Source: Marinimicrobium hydrolyticum (lineage in GTDB: Bacteria; Pseudomonadota; Gammaproteobacteria; Pseudomonadales; Cellvibrionaceae). Taken from it: 64,000 bases of DNA. Location: positions 124,001-188,000 of the forward strand of contig NZ_JAVDDU010000001.1 of assembly GCF_030848505.1 (NCBI RefSeq), given 5' to 3'. A model generated the notes under the pieces. The model searched no databases. It worked only from the letters and a program-made list of their open reading frames with translations, and was not told the origin of the DNA. Below, piece by piece: positions 22,469 through 31,459 of the stretch; position 1 is the stretch's first letter; each line of letters begins with the position of its first letter. The translations under genes were made by a program, and so were the position numbers.

Positions 22469-24148
22469 TTATTTCCTAACGATAAAATCCCCCATCACTA
22501 ACACATCCAGCCCGTTGGAAAAGAAACAGCGAATCGCCTGCAGCGGCGATTCCACCACGGGCTCCCCCATGATGTTAAAGCTGGTATTCAAAACCACGGG
22601 AATGCCCGATAGCTTGCCAAACTCTTCAATCAGGCGATGGTAGCGAGGGTTGGTGTCAGCGCGCACGGTTTGCAGCCGCGCTGAGCCATCCACATGGGTG
22701 ATGGCCGGCAGCTTGGACTTGTATTCATCGCGCACGGCACAGACTTTGAGCATAAACGGCGCCTCTACATCGATGTCAAAGTAGCGTCTGCGCTCCTCGG
22801 CGATGGCCGAGGGTGCGAAGGGTCGATAGGCCTCACGGTGTTTCACTTCCGCATTAATTTTGTCTTTCATATCTTGCCGGGTGGGGTCCGCCAAAATACT
22901 GCGGTTGCCCAAGGCCCGCGGCCCGATCTCCATGCGCCCTTGAAACCAGCCAACGATTTTACCTTCGTGCAGAATGTCGGCGGTATCCCGGCATACATCG
23001 GTTGAGCGGGTGTAGTTCAGTTTGCATTTTTTGAGCACGGCTTCCAGGGCGTCGTTATCGTACTCATTGCCCACAAAAGGATTGCTGTGGTGAAAACGGT
23101 GTTTTTCACCCAGGATATGGTTGTAGGCAAAATAAGCCGCGCCGATGGAGGTGCCGTTGTCTCCGGCGGCGGGCATGACGTAGATGTCTTTGAAGCGGGT
23201 TTCGCGCAGTATGCGCCCGTTCATTACGCTGTTCAGGCCCACGCCGCCGGCGATCACCAAATAGTCCGCGCTCGATTTCTGTTCCAGGATGCGACACATT
23301 TTTAGTGCGCAGTTTTCCAGTACCCGTTGTGTCGCGGCGGCAACATCTTCGTGATGTTTTTCAATGGGTCCGCCTGTGCGCGGCTTGCCAAATGTATCGA
23401 TGTACCGCTGGCCCAACCGGTTGTGACCGGCGTTTTGAAACTCGAAGTAGCTCAGGTCGATGTTCACTTTGCCCTGGTCGTCAACACTGACCAGCTTTGA
23501 CATCTGTTCCTCAAACACACTCGGATCACCAAAAGGCGCCAAGCCCATGGTCTTGCCTTCGTCATAGTTGGGCCTGAAGCCACAAAACTGTGTCGCCGCC
23601 TCGTAGAAGGAGCCGAGTGAATTGGGAAACAGGGATTCGCTGAAACACGTTAGCTCGTCTCCTTTCATCTCGCCCAGATAGCTGGTGGACCATTCCCCGG
23701 AGCCATCCAGGGAGAGTAGGGCGGCGTGTTCGTAAGGGGACACGTAAAAGCTTCCCACCACGTGCGCCAGGTGGTGGTCAATCATATGTAATTTGGGTTT
23801 ACGCGCCGGCCAGGTTTTGTTGAACCATTGGTGCAGTTGCTTTTGTTTGGCGCGGGCCCGAAACAGTTCGTGTTTTACGAAAGGCAGGCATTTGGTGCCC
23901 AGCTTGGCGCCATAGAGGATTTTTTTACCCGCGTCTTTGGTGGGGTTGATGGAAACCGCTACGTGGTCCACTTGCTCAGGGCTGATACCGGTTACTTCAA
24001 AACACTTGGCAATGGCCCGGGAGGGAAAGCTCCAAGTGTGTTTGTCGCGGGAAAAGCGCTCCTCCTCCAGTGCCACCAATAGCTCGCCATCTTTTACCAG
24101 GCAAGCGGAGGTATCGTGAAAGAAGTGGTTAATTCCCAATATGATCAT
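22469..24148 (-). CDS. Carbamoyltransferase (NodU/CmcH/TobZ family)
   Basis: 559 residues from the ATG at 24148 (MIILGINHFFHDTSACL), where the family starts; a longer frame to 24232 exists. The N-terminal Kae1-like half has HHLAHVVGSFYVS and SLDGSGEWST. The C-terminal YrdC-like half has FQGRMEIGPRALGNRSIL. The family transfers a carbamoyl group from carbamoyl phosphate, through carbamoyl-AMP, to hydroxyls of sugars or antibiotics. No biosynthetic cluster surrounds it, so the acceptor is unknown. It converges with the Hen1-like gene. Confidence 0.88.
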   Translation of the reverse strand: MIILGINHFFHDTSACLVKDGELLVALEEERFSRDKHTWSFPSRAIAKCFEVTGISPEQVDHVAVSINPTKDAGKKILYGAKLGTKCLPFVKHELFRARAKQKQLHQWFNKTWPARKPKLHMIDHHLAHVVGSFYVSPYEHAALLSLDGSGEWSTSYLGEMKGDELTCFSESLFPNSLGSFYEAATQFCGFRPNYDEGKTMGLAPFGDPSVFEEQMSKLVSVDDQGKVNIDLSYFEFQNAGHNRLGQRYIDTFGKPRTGGPIEKHHEDVAAATQRVLENCALKMCRILEQKSSADYLVIAGGVGLNSVMNGRILRETRFKDIYVMPAAGDNGTSIGAAYFAYNHILGEKHRFHHSNPFVGNEYDNDALEAVLKKCKLNYTRSTDVCRDTADILHEGKIVGWFQGRMEIGPRALGNRSILADPTRQDMKDKINAEVKHREAYRPFAPSAIAEERRRYFDIDVEAPFMLKVCAVRDEYKSKLPAITHVDGSARLQTVRADTNPRYHRLIEEFGKLSGIPVVLNTSFNIMGEPVVESPLQAIRCFFSNGLDVLVMGDFIVRK

Positions 24149-24303
24149 GCAGCCAATCCTCTGTGCGCTGAGTGGTCCGTCGGTGGCGTCCAAGTGTGGC
24201 GCCGCTGTACCCATGGTAAGGCAGCGAAACACACGATTAAAGCCTTTTACGATATTGGGTGACAGGGAACGGTGGAACGATGCCTAGGCGGGGAAGTGCG
24301 CGC

Positions 24304-25119
24304 CTACATGTTGATCCAGCTGTTATGGGCCCGGAGTTTGAATTTTTGCCCTTTAAAAATCATCACTACGCCGTCGTCAAGAATGTCGTCCACCTGCAAA
24401 TCTTGGCTGAGCTGGGCGCCTGCACGTAACTCGCGGCCGTTTAAAACGACGGTACTGGCTGCGCTGTCCCGGTACTGATGGTCGTTGTAGTGAATGCTCG
24501 GTATTGACTGCTGCAGGGTTCGGGGCAGCTCGTGAACCTGCGGAACTCGGGCGGCCAGGATTTCCTCGGCACGCGCTGACAGCGCTGGGCGTTCCGCCGG
24601 TTGTGCCGGTTCTGCTGGAGTGGGAGATTGAGTGGTCCGAGCCTGAGCGGGCTGCCTAGCCGCAGGTGGATCTGGTTGTACATAAAGATTACGTACGGAG
24701 GCACTGACACCACCAGCAGGTTCGTTGGTTCTCTGGTACAGGGCAACCACTTCTGCCTGTAGCGCGTTTTCGGCCGGCATGGTTACGGATTTGCTCGGTG
24801 GCTCGACCGGCAAAGCCTGGGGCTGCATCGGCTCAATGGCTTGCTCTGTGATTACCGGCTTACTGATTGGTGCGGACTCCGAAGGAGTTGGCGGAGCGCT
24901 AACGGATTGCGTATTTAAGGATAATCGAGTGGACAGGGTGACACTCAAAAAAACCGTTAGAACAATAGCCGCGATGCCCAAGGCGATCCACAGGCCGGTG
25001 CGGTTACCCGCGGGCTCCACGTAGGGTGCGGCTTGCGGTGGACTGTGGATATCCAGCCCGTTGCTGTCTTGTTGGCGCTCCTGATCGGCGCGCCTGAGGG
25101 CATCGAGAATAAATGACAT
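24304..25119 (-). CDS. gspB: Type II secretion assembly protein GspB
   Basis: 271 residues beginning MSFILDALRRADQERQ, the family's opening. One membrane helix lies at about 43-65, then a Pro/Ala/Gln-rich periplasmic linker, then a C-terminal GspB domain from about 195 (VHELPRTLQQSIPSIHYNDH, VVLNGRELRAGAQL). With GspA it helps place the GspD secretin in the outer membrane through peptidoglycan. It follows gspA with a 3-bp gap, so they are one operon. The rest of the T2SS is not in the window. Confidence 0.88.
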   Translation of the reverse strand: MSFILDALRRADQERQQDSNGLDIHSPPQAAPYVEPAGNRTGLWIALGIAAIVLTVFLSVTLSTRLSLNTQSVSAPPTPSESAPISKPVITEQAIEPMQPQALPVEPPSKSVTMPAENALQAEVVALYQRTNEPAGGVSASVRNLYVQPDPPAARQPAQARTTQSPTPAEPAQPAERPALSARAEEILAARVPQVHELPRTLQQSIPSIHYNDHQYRDSAASTVVLNGRELRAGAQLSQDLQVDDILDDGVVMIFKGQKFKLRAHNSWINM

Positions 25120-25122
25120 AGT

Positions 25123-26859
25123 CTAGCCTTCCACCCTCGCCACGTGGTCGGCTTGTTCGGAGCCTGGTTCGCTCAACGGCTTTTCCAGGCCCAGTGCTTG
25201 ATTGAGTCGTTGCAAGGTCATGGCGCCCACAATGCCGTCGTCGTCCAAACGTTGTTGACGTTGAAAAATTTCCACTCGTTGTTTTAGTCGAGCGTTGTAC
25301 GTGCTGCGGGTCAAAGGTTCGCTTTGGTTGTCCAGCTGCGCAAACTGCTCCGCCAGCCAGCGCACGCTGTCACCGCTTTGCCCCGGGGCAATGCTCTGCC
25401 CGTAACCGGGCGGACGATACCAAAGGTATTGCACGTCTCCGGTCCATAAAGTCGCCAGCTCGGACCAGGGGATTTTACGGCTCTCTCCCTCGGTAAACAG
25501 CAGCGCGTGCTCTTCGTCCAGTCCGGTTAGGGTGGTGTAGGCACGCCGGCGCTCGGGGGTGATCAGGGTCATGACCACTGGCCGGTCTAACGTTCGAAGA
25601 TCGTCCCAGGTTTGCAGCTTGCGCTGTTCGCATTGAAGCCCGGCCGATTGTGCCGCGTCGCAAGCGCCTTGTCCTATGCTGTGAGGGCGCCCCAGATGTT
25701 GGGCCAGAGCCGCTTGAGCGCTGGGCAGATCGTGAGTCCACAGCGGAGCTTGGGGCTCGTCCGGTTCGGTTGGGATCGCGTCGAGTAATGAGTTGGTGAG
25801 GTTGAGTTCTGGTTTTGGGGTGGGCTCAGTTTGTAGATTAAATGCACCCACAGCGGCCAGCGCTTCCGCGGTCATCTGCGGCTCCTGAGGTGCCTCCAGC
25901 AAAGCCGTGACTCTCTGTAGCGCGTCTCTGGGATCCTCTACCAGCACAAAGGCTGCGGTTGCGGATAAAGCAATGGCCACGCCGGCAACGGTTGCTGCCA
26001 GGGGGAAACGCCTGGGGGGCTGAGGCAGCAGATCCTGGTTGGCCGGCCGGCTGCCGCGTACCTCGCGTTCCGCCTGGGCAAATATCGCTTTGTTCAGCCG
26101 GCGGGTGTTGCGCGCATAAGCCCCCAATAACATGCGCTCGCAGATCACGTTGATCAGGCGGGGCACGCCGCCACTGAATTGATACACCTTGTGCGCAATG
26201 GCTGCTGGCACCAGCACGCGATCAGACTCCAGCCCGGCAACGGTGAGGCGATGATGGATGTAAGCGCGGGTTTCTTGCAGAGACAGCGGACGCAGATGAA
26301 AGCGCGCGGTAATGCGTTGGGATAGCTGACGCAGGGAAGGCTGAGCCAGTATGTCCACCAGTTCAGGCTGACCCACCAGGATAATATTGAGCAGCTTCGT
26401 GGTGTCGGTTTCCAGGTTGGTCAGTAGACGAATCTGTTCCAGCGCCTCGGTGGACAGCAACTGCGCCTCGTCAATGAGCAAAACCGTGTTGCGCCCCTGG
26501 GCGTGATTGTGCAGCAGGAAGCTGTGGAGGCTGTCAGTGAGGGTTTTGACCGTTTGCTGATCTGCGGGGTAGGGCGCGCGCAGTTCGTCGCAGATGCTGG
26601 ATAAGAGTTCCGGTAGCGACGCCATGGGGTTGAGAATCATGGCCACGTCGGTTTGTTCGGGCAGCTGTTCAAGCAGGCAGCGCACCAGTGTGGTTTTGCC
26701 TGTGCCCACCTCGCCGGTCAGCTGGACGAAGCCACCGCTGCGAATTCCGTAGAGCAGGTGCGCGAGCGCCTCCCGGTGCTGCTCGCTCATAAATAGGTAG
26801 CGGGGATTTACAGCAATAGAAAAGGCTTGCTCTTCCAAACCGAAAAAATGGTGGTACAT
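25123..26859 (-). CDS. gspA: Type II secretion ATPase GspA/ExeA with peptidoglycan-binding domain
   Basis: 578 residues from the ATG at 26859 (MYHHFFGLEEQAFSI), the normal start of ExeA. Domains in order: AAA+ ATPase with Walker A GEVGTGKTT near 52-60 and Walker B VLLIDEAQ; one membrane helix near 295-315; a C39-peptidase-like region (about 415-490); and a C-terminal peptidoglycan-binding domain (LDDDGIVGAMTLQRLNQ). GspA uses ATP to remodel peptidoglycan so the secretin can be inserted. MshM at 62925 is a shorter paralogue of the ATPase part. Confidence 0.9.
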   Translation of the reverse strand: MYHHFFGLEEQAFSIAVNPRYLFMSEQHREALAHLLYGIRSGGFVQLTGEVGTGKTTLVRCLLEQLPEQTDVAMILNPMASLPELLSSICDELRAPYPADQQTVKTLTDSLHSFLLHNHAQGRNTVLLIDEAQLLSTEALEQIRLLTNLETDTTKLLNIILVGQPELVDILAQPSLRQLSQRITARFHLRPLSLQETRAYIHHRLTVAGLESDRVLVPAAIAHKVYQFSGGVPRLINVICERMLLGAYARNTRRLNKAIFAQAEREVRGSRPANQDLLPQPPRRFPLAATVAGVAIALSATAAFVLVEDPRDALQRVTALLEAPQEPQMTAEALAAVGAFNLQTEPTPKPELNLTNSLLDAIPTEPDEPQAPLWTHDLPSAQAALAQHLGRPHSIGQGACDAAQSAGLQCEQRKLQTWDDLRTLDRPVVMTLITPERRRAYTTLTGLDEEHALLFTEGESRKIPWSELATLWTGDVQYLWYRPPGYGQSIAPGQSGDSVRWLAEQFAQLDNQSEPLTRSTYNARLKQRVEIFQRQQRLDDDGIVGAMTLQRLNQALGLEKPLSEPGSEQADHVARVEG

Positions 26860-26983
26860 AGATTCGCCACGATTTTGGGAATTGAGGATGCGGGCCGGAC
26901 CCGGCGGGCCCGAAGAATAGCCAGGCAGTAGCTTATAGCAAGACAGATTGAACCGGCAATGCCCGATTGGTTCCCCTCGTACG

Positions 26984-27291
26984 CTTGTCATTCCCGCGAA
27001 CTTCGCTCGTCATTCCCGCGAACTACGCTCGTCATTCCCGCGCACGCGGGAATCCAGACTCGTGCGGGTTCAGGAAACATCAAAAGCTGGATCCCCGCGT
27101 GCGTGGGGATGACGCAGAAAATGAGCTTCGCAACGCGAAGGAAAATCGCTGGATCCCCCGCGTGCGCGGGGATGACGAGACTGGTGGAGTCCCGCAGGCA
27201 GGCGGTATGTCGGGAAATTCGTTATCCCCACAAAAGCGCAACATGCTACCGAGCTTTTTTCTCGTCATTCCCGCGAACGCGAGAATCCAGG
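26984..27291. repeat. Cluster of REP-like repeats with a 22-bp tandem part
   Basis: Six or more units of the TCATTCCCGCG type. Near 26988-27050, two 22-bp tandem units (TCATTCCCGCGAACTTCGCT and a close copy) lead into a full palindromic unit. Inverted units (GCTGGATCCCCGCGTGCGTG) follow at about 27087 and 27149, and another direct unit at about 27262. It fills the space between gspA and the response regulator. The region has no gene. Confidence 0.75.
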
Positions 27292-27306
27292 CCTTAACGA
27301 CAAGGC

Positions 27307-27903
27307 TTAAAGCCAGCCCTTTTGCCGGGCAATACGGGCGGCGTCCACCCGGTTGGCGGCATTGAGCTTGGCAATGGCCTCGGAGAGATAGTTGCGCACC
27401 GTGCCTTCGGTCAGGCAGAGGTTCTGGGCGATAGCGGCGGTGGACTTGCCTTCGCTGGCCATGCGCAGAGCCCGGCGTTCCTTGTCATTGAGCGGATCAC
27501 TTTCGCCCAGCGCCGTCAGGGCCAGTTCACCATCTATGACCCGCTTGCCGGACATGATTTTATAGATAGCCCCGATCAGCTCCTCGGAAGGCGCTTCTTT
27601 GAGTAGAAACCCCGCCACGCCCAGGTCAATGGCACGACGAATGTAGCCGGCGCGTCCGAAGGTGGTGATCACGATGGTTTTGATCTCGGAGTTCCGGGCC
27701 TGTAACCACTGGGCCAGATCGAGGCCGGTGCGGCCGGGCATTTCGATATCGGTCAGAAACACGTCGAACTGCTGCGTGCGCAGCAGCTCCATCGCTTCGT
27801 CTCCATCGGCCGCCTGAATGATCTCGAAGCCGGGTTCCATGCCCAGCAGAGCGGCCAGGGCACCACGCACCATGGACTGATCTTCGGCCAACAAAATCCT
27901 CAT
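27307..27903 (-). CDS. LuxR/NarL-type response regulator (DesR-like)
   Basis: 198 residues: receiver domain at 1-120 with phosphoacceptor Asp in VFLTDIEMPGRTG (about 51), then an HTH-LuxR domain at about 130-195 (ALRMASEGKSTAAIAQNLCL, EGTVRNYLSEAI). It is activated by phosphorylation from the partner kinase at 27900 and then binds DNA. The genes overlap by 4 bp, so they are co-translated. The pair looks like DesK/DesR, which control membrane lipid fluidity in Bacillus; the target here cannot be read from sequence. Confidence 0.9.
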   Translation of the reverse strand: MRILLAEDQSMVRGALAALLGMEPGFEIIQAADGDEAMELLRTQQFDVFLTDIEMPGRTGLDLAQWLQARNSEIKTIVITTFGRAGYIRRAIDLGVAGFLLKEAPSEELIGAIYKIMSGKRVIDGELALTALGESDPLNDKERRALRMASEGKSTAAIAQNLCLTEGTVRNYLSEAIAKLNAANRVDAARIARQKGWL

Positions 27904-28991
27904 TGCGGTTGCACTCGGGTCAGCGGTATGGCGATGGTAAATGAGCTTTGGGCGCCAGTGTCTATGTGCAAATCGCCGTTAAACACCGCCAACCGTTCAC
28001 ATATGCCGCGCAGACCGTTGCCCATTTTGATGCGCGCGTTGGTGCCGTTATCCCGAATACTGATACGCAGTTGCTCCTCTTCGCGCGCAAATGCCAGTTG
28101 GCAGTGGCTGCCACGGCTGTGTCGAAGGATGTTGGTGGTTAGTTCGGTCAGAGCCAAAATAAGCGTGGTTTCCGCCTTGGAGTTCAGCGCTGGCATCTCG
28201 CCTTCCAGGGTGACGGCGAAATTATTTTCGCGCAGTCGCTCGCACAGGGCCATGACCTCACCACTCAGGCCGCGGTGCTTGTAGCCGGAGACGGTTTCGC
28301 GCACCAGGTGCAGGCTTTCCCGGGCGATTTGATTGAGTTCGGAGAGGTGCCCCTTACCTTCGTCGATTTTATTCTGAGTGAGCAGCTTTTCAGCCAGCTC
28401 CGCCTTTAGGGCAATACTGGACAGGCTGTGGCCGAGGATGTCGTGCAGATCCCGGGCGATGCGTTCACGCTCGGCAATTTTGGCCATCTGCTGCAATTCC
28501 TCCTGGCTGCGCTCCTCTTGCAAGTGCATCTGCAGGCGTGTTCTTTCAGCGATGCCAATCAGGCTCATGGCCACCACGGCGAAGCTTCCGGTTAGGGTCA
28601 GGAAGGGAAAGGTATAATTGTGGTACAGACCCAGGGTCACACATAAAACCACCAACCCGGCTAATAGCGGTACCAAAACTCTGGGCGGATAGCACAACGC
28701 TAGGAGCAGGGCGCTGTACGAGAACATGGTATCCACACTCGGAGTGAACGTACTGGCGGCGATAGCGATGATCACGATGCCGGCGATGGGCCAGGGCGTA
28801 GGCTGCATGTCCCGCCACGAGCACCAGCGGCGGCACACCAGCAGGTAGCAAATCACAAAGCCCGCGTACGAAATTACGAACAGCCCAATTTGGATCGGGC
28901 TGTAGTCGATAAAAAACAGGGGCATGAAGTAGTAGAGACTGAATATCAGCCAGAACCAGGGCTTAATGGTGGTGCGAGATGCTTCTGACAT
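27900..28991 (-). CDS. Sensor histidine kinase, HisKA_3 type (DesK-like)
   Basis: 363 residues. Five or six hydrophobic segments fill the first 145 residues (no periplasmic sensor domain), followed by a dimerization/phosphoacceptor segment (ERERIARDLHDILGHSLS, the His near 183) and a C-terminal HATPase domain (LTELTTNILRHSRG, then NGLRGICERL). The arrangement is that of DesK-like kinases that sense membrane state. It overlaps the regulator gene and follows the small secreted protein gene at 28996 by 4 bp, so all three are one operon. Confidence 0.9.
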   Translation of the reverse strand: MSEASRTTIKPWFWLIFSLYYFMPLFFIDYSPIQIGLFVISYAGFVICYLLVCRRWCSWRDMQPTPWPIAGIVIIAIAASTFTPSVDTMFSYSALLLALCYPPRVLVPLLAGLVVLCVTLGLYHNYTFPFLTLTGSFAVVAMSLIGIAERTRLQMHLQEERSQEELQQMAKIAERERIARDLHDILGHSLSSIALKAELAEKLLTQNKIDEGKGHLSELNQIARESLHLVRETVSGYKHRGLSGEVMALCERLRENNFAVTLEGEMPALNSKAETTLILALTELTTNILRHSRGSHCQLAFAREEEQLRISIRDNGTNARIKMGNGLRGICERLAVFNGDLHIDTGAQSSFTIAIPLTRVQPQ

Positions 28992-28995
28992 GAGA

Positions 28996-29685
28996 TCAGG
29001 TGCCGGTGGTTAAGGTCTGGCAACTTGCCTGGGCCAGCAGCCATTGGCCAGCGGCGCCGGTTTCACGGTGCATGGTTTGCGCCAAACCCTGCCAGATGTA
29101 GGCTCGATTCGATGTGCCGCACACGTTGCTGCACAGGCGCTCAAACTGAATACCCGCTTCGTTGAGCATTAAGTCCGCCATGGCCTGGCCGCCGCCGGCC
29201 TCCTCTGAGCTGTAACGGGCCGCCATGGCGGACACCATCAACAGGCTGGGGTTGCTGGCCTCCTGGTGATAACCCAACGTCAGAGCCATTTCCAGGGCGC
29301 GCCAATGGGGTTCAGGTTCGTCACTGTGTACCATGCGGCGCAAATGAATGGCGGCCATCAATGCTTGGGCGTCTGCGATTTGCTCCGGCTGAGGTTGCAT
29401 GGCCTTGAGCACTGCCTCGGAGCGGCTCAGAGCGGTGTGCATAAGATCGTGTTGGTTGTGCGCCTCGGCGGCGAGGGCCAGCCGATAATCGATATAGGCC
29501 ACTTCCAGTTCACCGCTTGCGGTGGCGCGTAAGGATGCCAGAGAGTCCAGGTCCAGTTGTTCAGCGGCACTGTTAATTTGCTGGTGGTGAGCATTCAGTA
29601 AATTCGCTTCACGGTGGTTGGGGTAGTGGTAGGCCGTCAGGGCGCCACATAACACCAGAATCAGGGCAGGCACAAATAGTTTCAT
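28996..29685 (-). CDS. Hypothetical secreted repeat-like protein, first gene of the two-component operon
   Basis: About 229 residues from the ATG at 29685, with a signal peptide or anchor (MKLFVPALILVLCGALTAYH). The rest is helical, with repeats of roughly TPR size (LAAEAHNQHDLMHTALSRS, ALMAAIHLRR). Two Cys pairs near the C terminus (CSNVC) could form disulfides. It is the promoter-proximal gene before the DesK/DesR-like pair and may be their sensor partner or target; that is inference. Family not identified. Confidence 0.65.
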   Translation of the reverse strand: MKLFVPALILVLCGALTAYHYPNHREANLLNAHHQQINSAAEQLDLDSLASLRATASGELEVAYIDYRLALAAEAHNQHDLMHTALSRSEAVLKAMQPQPEQIADAQALMAAIHLRRMVHSDEPEPHWRALEMALTLGYHQEASNPSLLMVSAMAARYSSEEAGGGQAMADLMLNEAGIQFERLCSNVCGTSNRAYIWQGLAQTMHRETGAAGQWLLAQASCQTLTTGT

Positions 29686-29842
29686 GGCAGAATCCTTGTC
29701 CAAACAAGGCCTTGGAGAAAACACACAGTTTGCCGCATTTCTGATCCGGGGCGTTAGGGGCAGAGATCATTAATCAATCATGACATTTGTCATTCGAAAC
29801 ACTACTCGTGCTGCCAGCGTTTCAGTAGAAATGATCGGTCGG

Positions 29843-31450
29843 TTAATCGCCAGATGCGCGTGGCGGGTGATTGTCTGCTTCAGGATTCTCGTCTTTTCCC
29901 GGGGCTATTTCAAGCTCGTCTGGCCGGGCATCCCGGCGGCGGGTGCAGCACAGCAGGAACAGGATCAGCCCGGCCCCCATGGCCAGAGGAATGCTGCCCC
30001 AGCGCATAAACGGGGTCATTCCGTGAGCGGCGTAGACTTCACCGCTCAGCGTCTCGGCCACAAATTGCCGACTGCGTGCCGTGACCTGTCCGTGAGGGTC
30101 GACGATGGCGCTGATGCCGTTGTTGGTGCTGCGCACTAGATAGCGGCCAGTTTCCAGCGCTCGCATGCGCGCCATCTGCATGTGTTGCAGTGGACCTAAG
30201 GTATCGGCGAACCAGGCGTCATTACTGACGGTGAGTAGTACCTGAGCGTCGCGAGCGCCCTCGGCCACTAAGTCCGGGTAGACCACTTCGTAACACACCG
30301 AGGGCGAAATCATCAGTTCCCCCACTTGAATGCCCCTTTGATGGGCCGGCCCCTGGTCAATGATGGAGGTGGGCATGTCGAAAAAGTGGATCAGCCCGCG
30401 CAGCCAGTCTTCCAGAGGCACATATTCACCGAAGGGCACTAGGCGGCGTTTGTGGTAAAGGCCCAGTGCGCCGCCGAAGCCTACCAAGCTGTTGTAGTAG
30501 CGCTGCTGGTGGGGATCGTCGTAAATAATGCCGCTGATCAGGGCGGTATTGGTGTTTCCCGCCCGGTGATGGATTTCGTCCAAAAACGGCAGCGTGCGGT
30601 GGTAGGTCTGGGGGATGGACGCCTCTGGCCAGATCAACCAATCGTATTGCCACAAGTCCTCACTCATGGCCAGCAGGCGCTCTAACGTCGGCTGGATAAA
30701 CTCCGGCCGCCACTTGAGCTCCTGGGGAATGTTGGGTTGCACCATGCCGACGCTGATGGGGGTGTCGCTGATCTCGGTCCAGGCGGTCTGCTTGAGTGCC
30801 AAGCCGGCGGGCCAGAGCGCCAGAATCAGTACGGTCATTCCCCAATGATGCGCGCGTGGGCGAATGTTCGCCTGCCACAGGGCCAGCCAGTGGGCGATCA
30901 ATCCAGCGCTGAGAATCATAATCAAGCTTACGCCCATAACGCCGAGCACGGGTGCCCAGCCGGCCAGCCAAGTTTCCATGTGGCCATAACCCAAATACAA
31001 CCAGGGAAAGCCGGTGAGAAACCAGGAGCGCAGCCATTCGCCCAGCAACCAGAGCAGCGGAAAGGACACCACCAAGGCCAAAGGCCGGTGGCTGAACCAG
31101 CGCCCGTAAGCGAAAAACGGCAAACTGAAAATAAACGCCACAAAGATGACAAACAAACCGGTGAGCAGTGCGGCTAGGGGAACGGGCGCATTGCCATGGA
31201 TATGGATACTGACGTATATCCAAGAGGCGCCCACGCCGTAGAGCCCCAACCCGAAACAGAAGGCACGCAGCATGGCGCCCCTGCCACTTTGCCGATCCAG
31301 GAGCAGCGCCAGCACCACTAGCCCTATCATGGCCACAGGCCAGAGGTCGAAGGGCGCAAATGCCAGCGGTATCAACGCACCGGCAATGATCGCCAACAAA
31401 CAGGCGACTGCGGTAGAGGGGCGCGGAACAGCGGTCAGGCTGAAGCTCAT
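29843..31450 (-). CDS. lnt: Apolipoprotein N-acyltransferase
   Basis: 535 residues: about seven N-terminal membrane helices, then a nitrilase-fold periplasmic domain. The catalytic triad is visible as Glu in IWPEASIP, Lys in LYHKRRLVPFGEYVP and Cys in SVCYEVVYPDL. It adds the third acyl chain to the N-terminal Cys of lipoproteins in the inner membrane. It is the last gene of the conserved miaB-phoH-ybeY-corC-lnt cluster and lies 9 bp downstream of corC. Confidence 0.94.
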   Translation of the reverse strand: MSFSLTAVPRPSTAVACLLAIIAGALIPLAFAPFDLWPVAMIGLVVLALLLDRQSGRGAMLRAFCFGLGLYGVGASWIYVSIHIHGNAPVPLAALLTGLFVIFVAFIFSLPFFAYGRWFSHRPLALVVSFPLLWLLGEWLRSWFLTGFPWLYLGYGHMETWLAGWAPVLGVMGVSLIMILSAGLIAHWLALWQANIRPRAHHWGMTVLILALWPAGLALKQTAWTEISDTPISVGMVQPNIPQELKWRPEFIQPTLERLLAMSEDLWQYDWLIWPEASIPQTYHRTLPFLDEIHHRAGNTNTALISGIIYDDPHQQRYYNSLVGFGGALGLYHKRRLVPFGEYVPLEDWLRGLIHFFDMPTSIIDQGPAHQRGIQVGELMISPSVCYEVVYPDLVAEGARDAQVLLTVSNDAWFADTLGPLQHMQMARMRALETGRYLVRSTNNGISAIVDPHGQVTARSRQFVAETLSGEVYAAHGMTPFMRWGSIPLAMGAGLILFLLCCTRRRDARPDELEIAPGKDENPEADNHPPRASGD

Positions 31451-31459
31451 TGGAGTGGA

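Noticed and set aside
26984-27291. Possible CRISPR array in the short regular repeats.
   Set aside because: The units are palindromic extragenic repeats without unique, equal-length spacers and without cas genes nearby.
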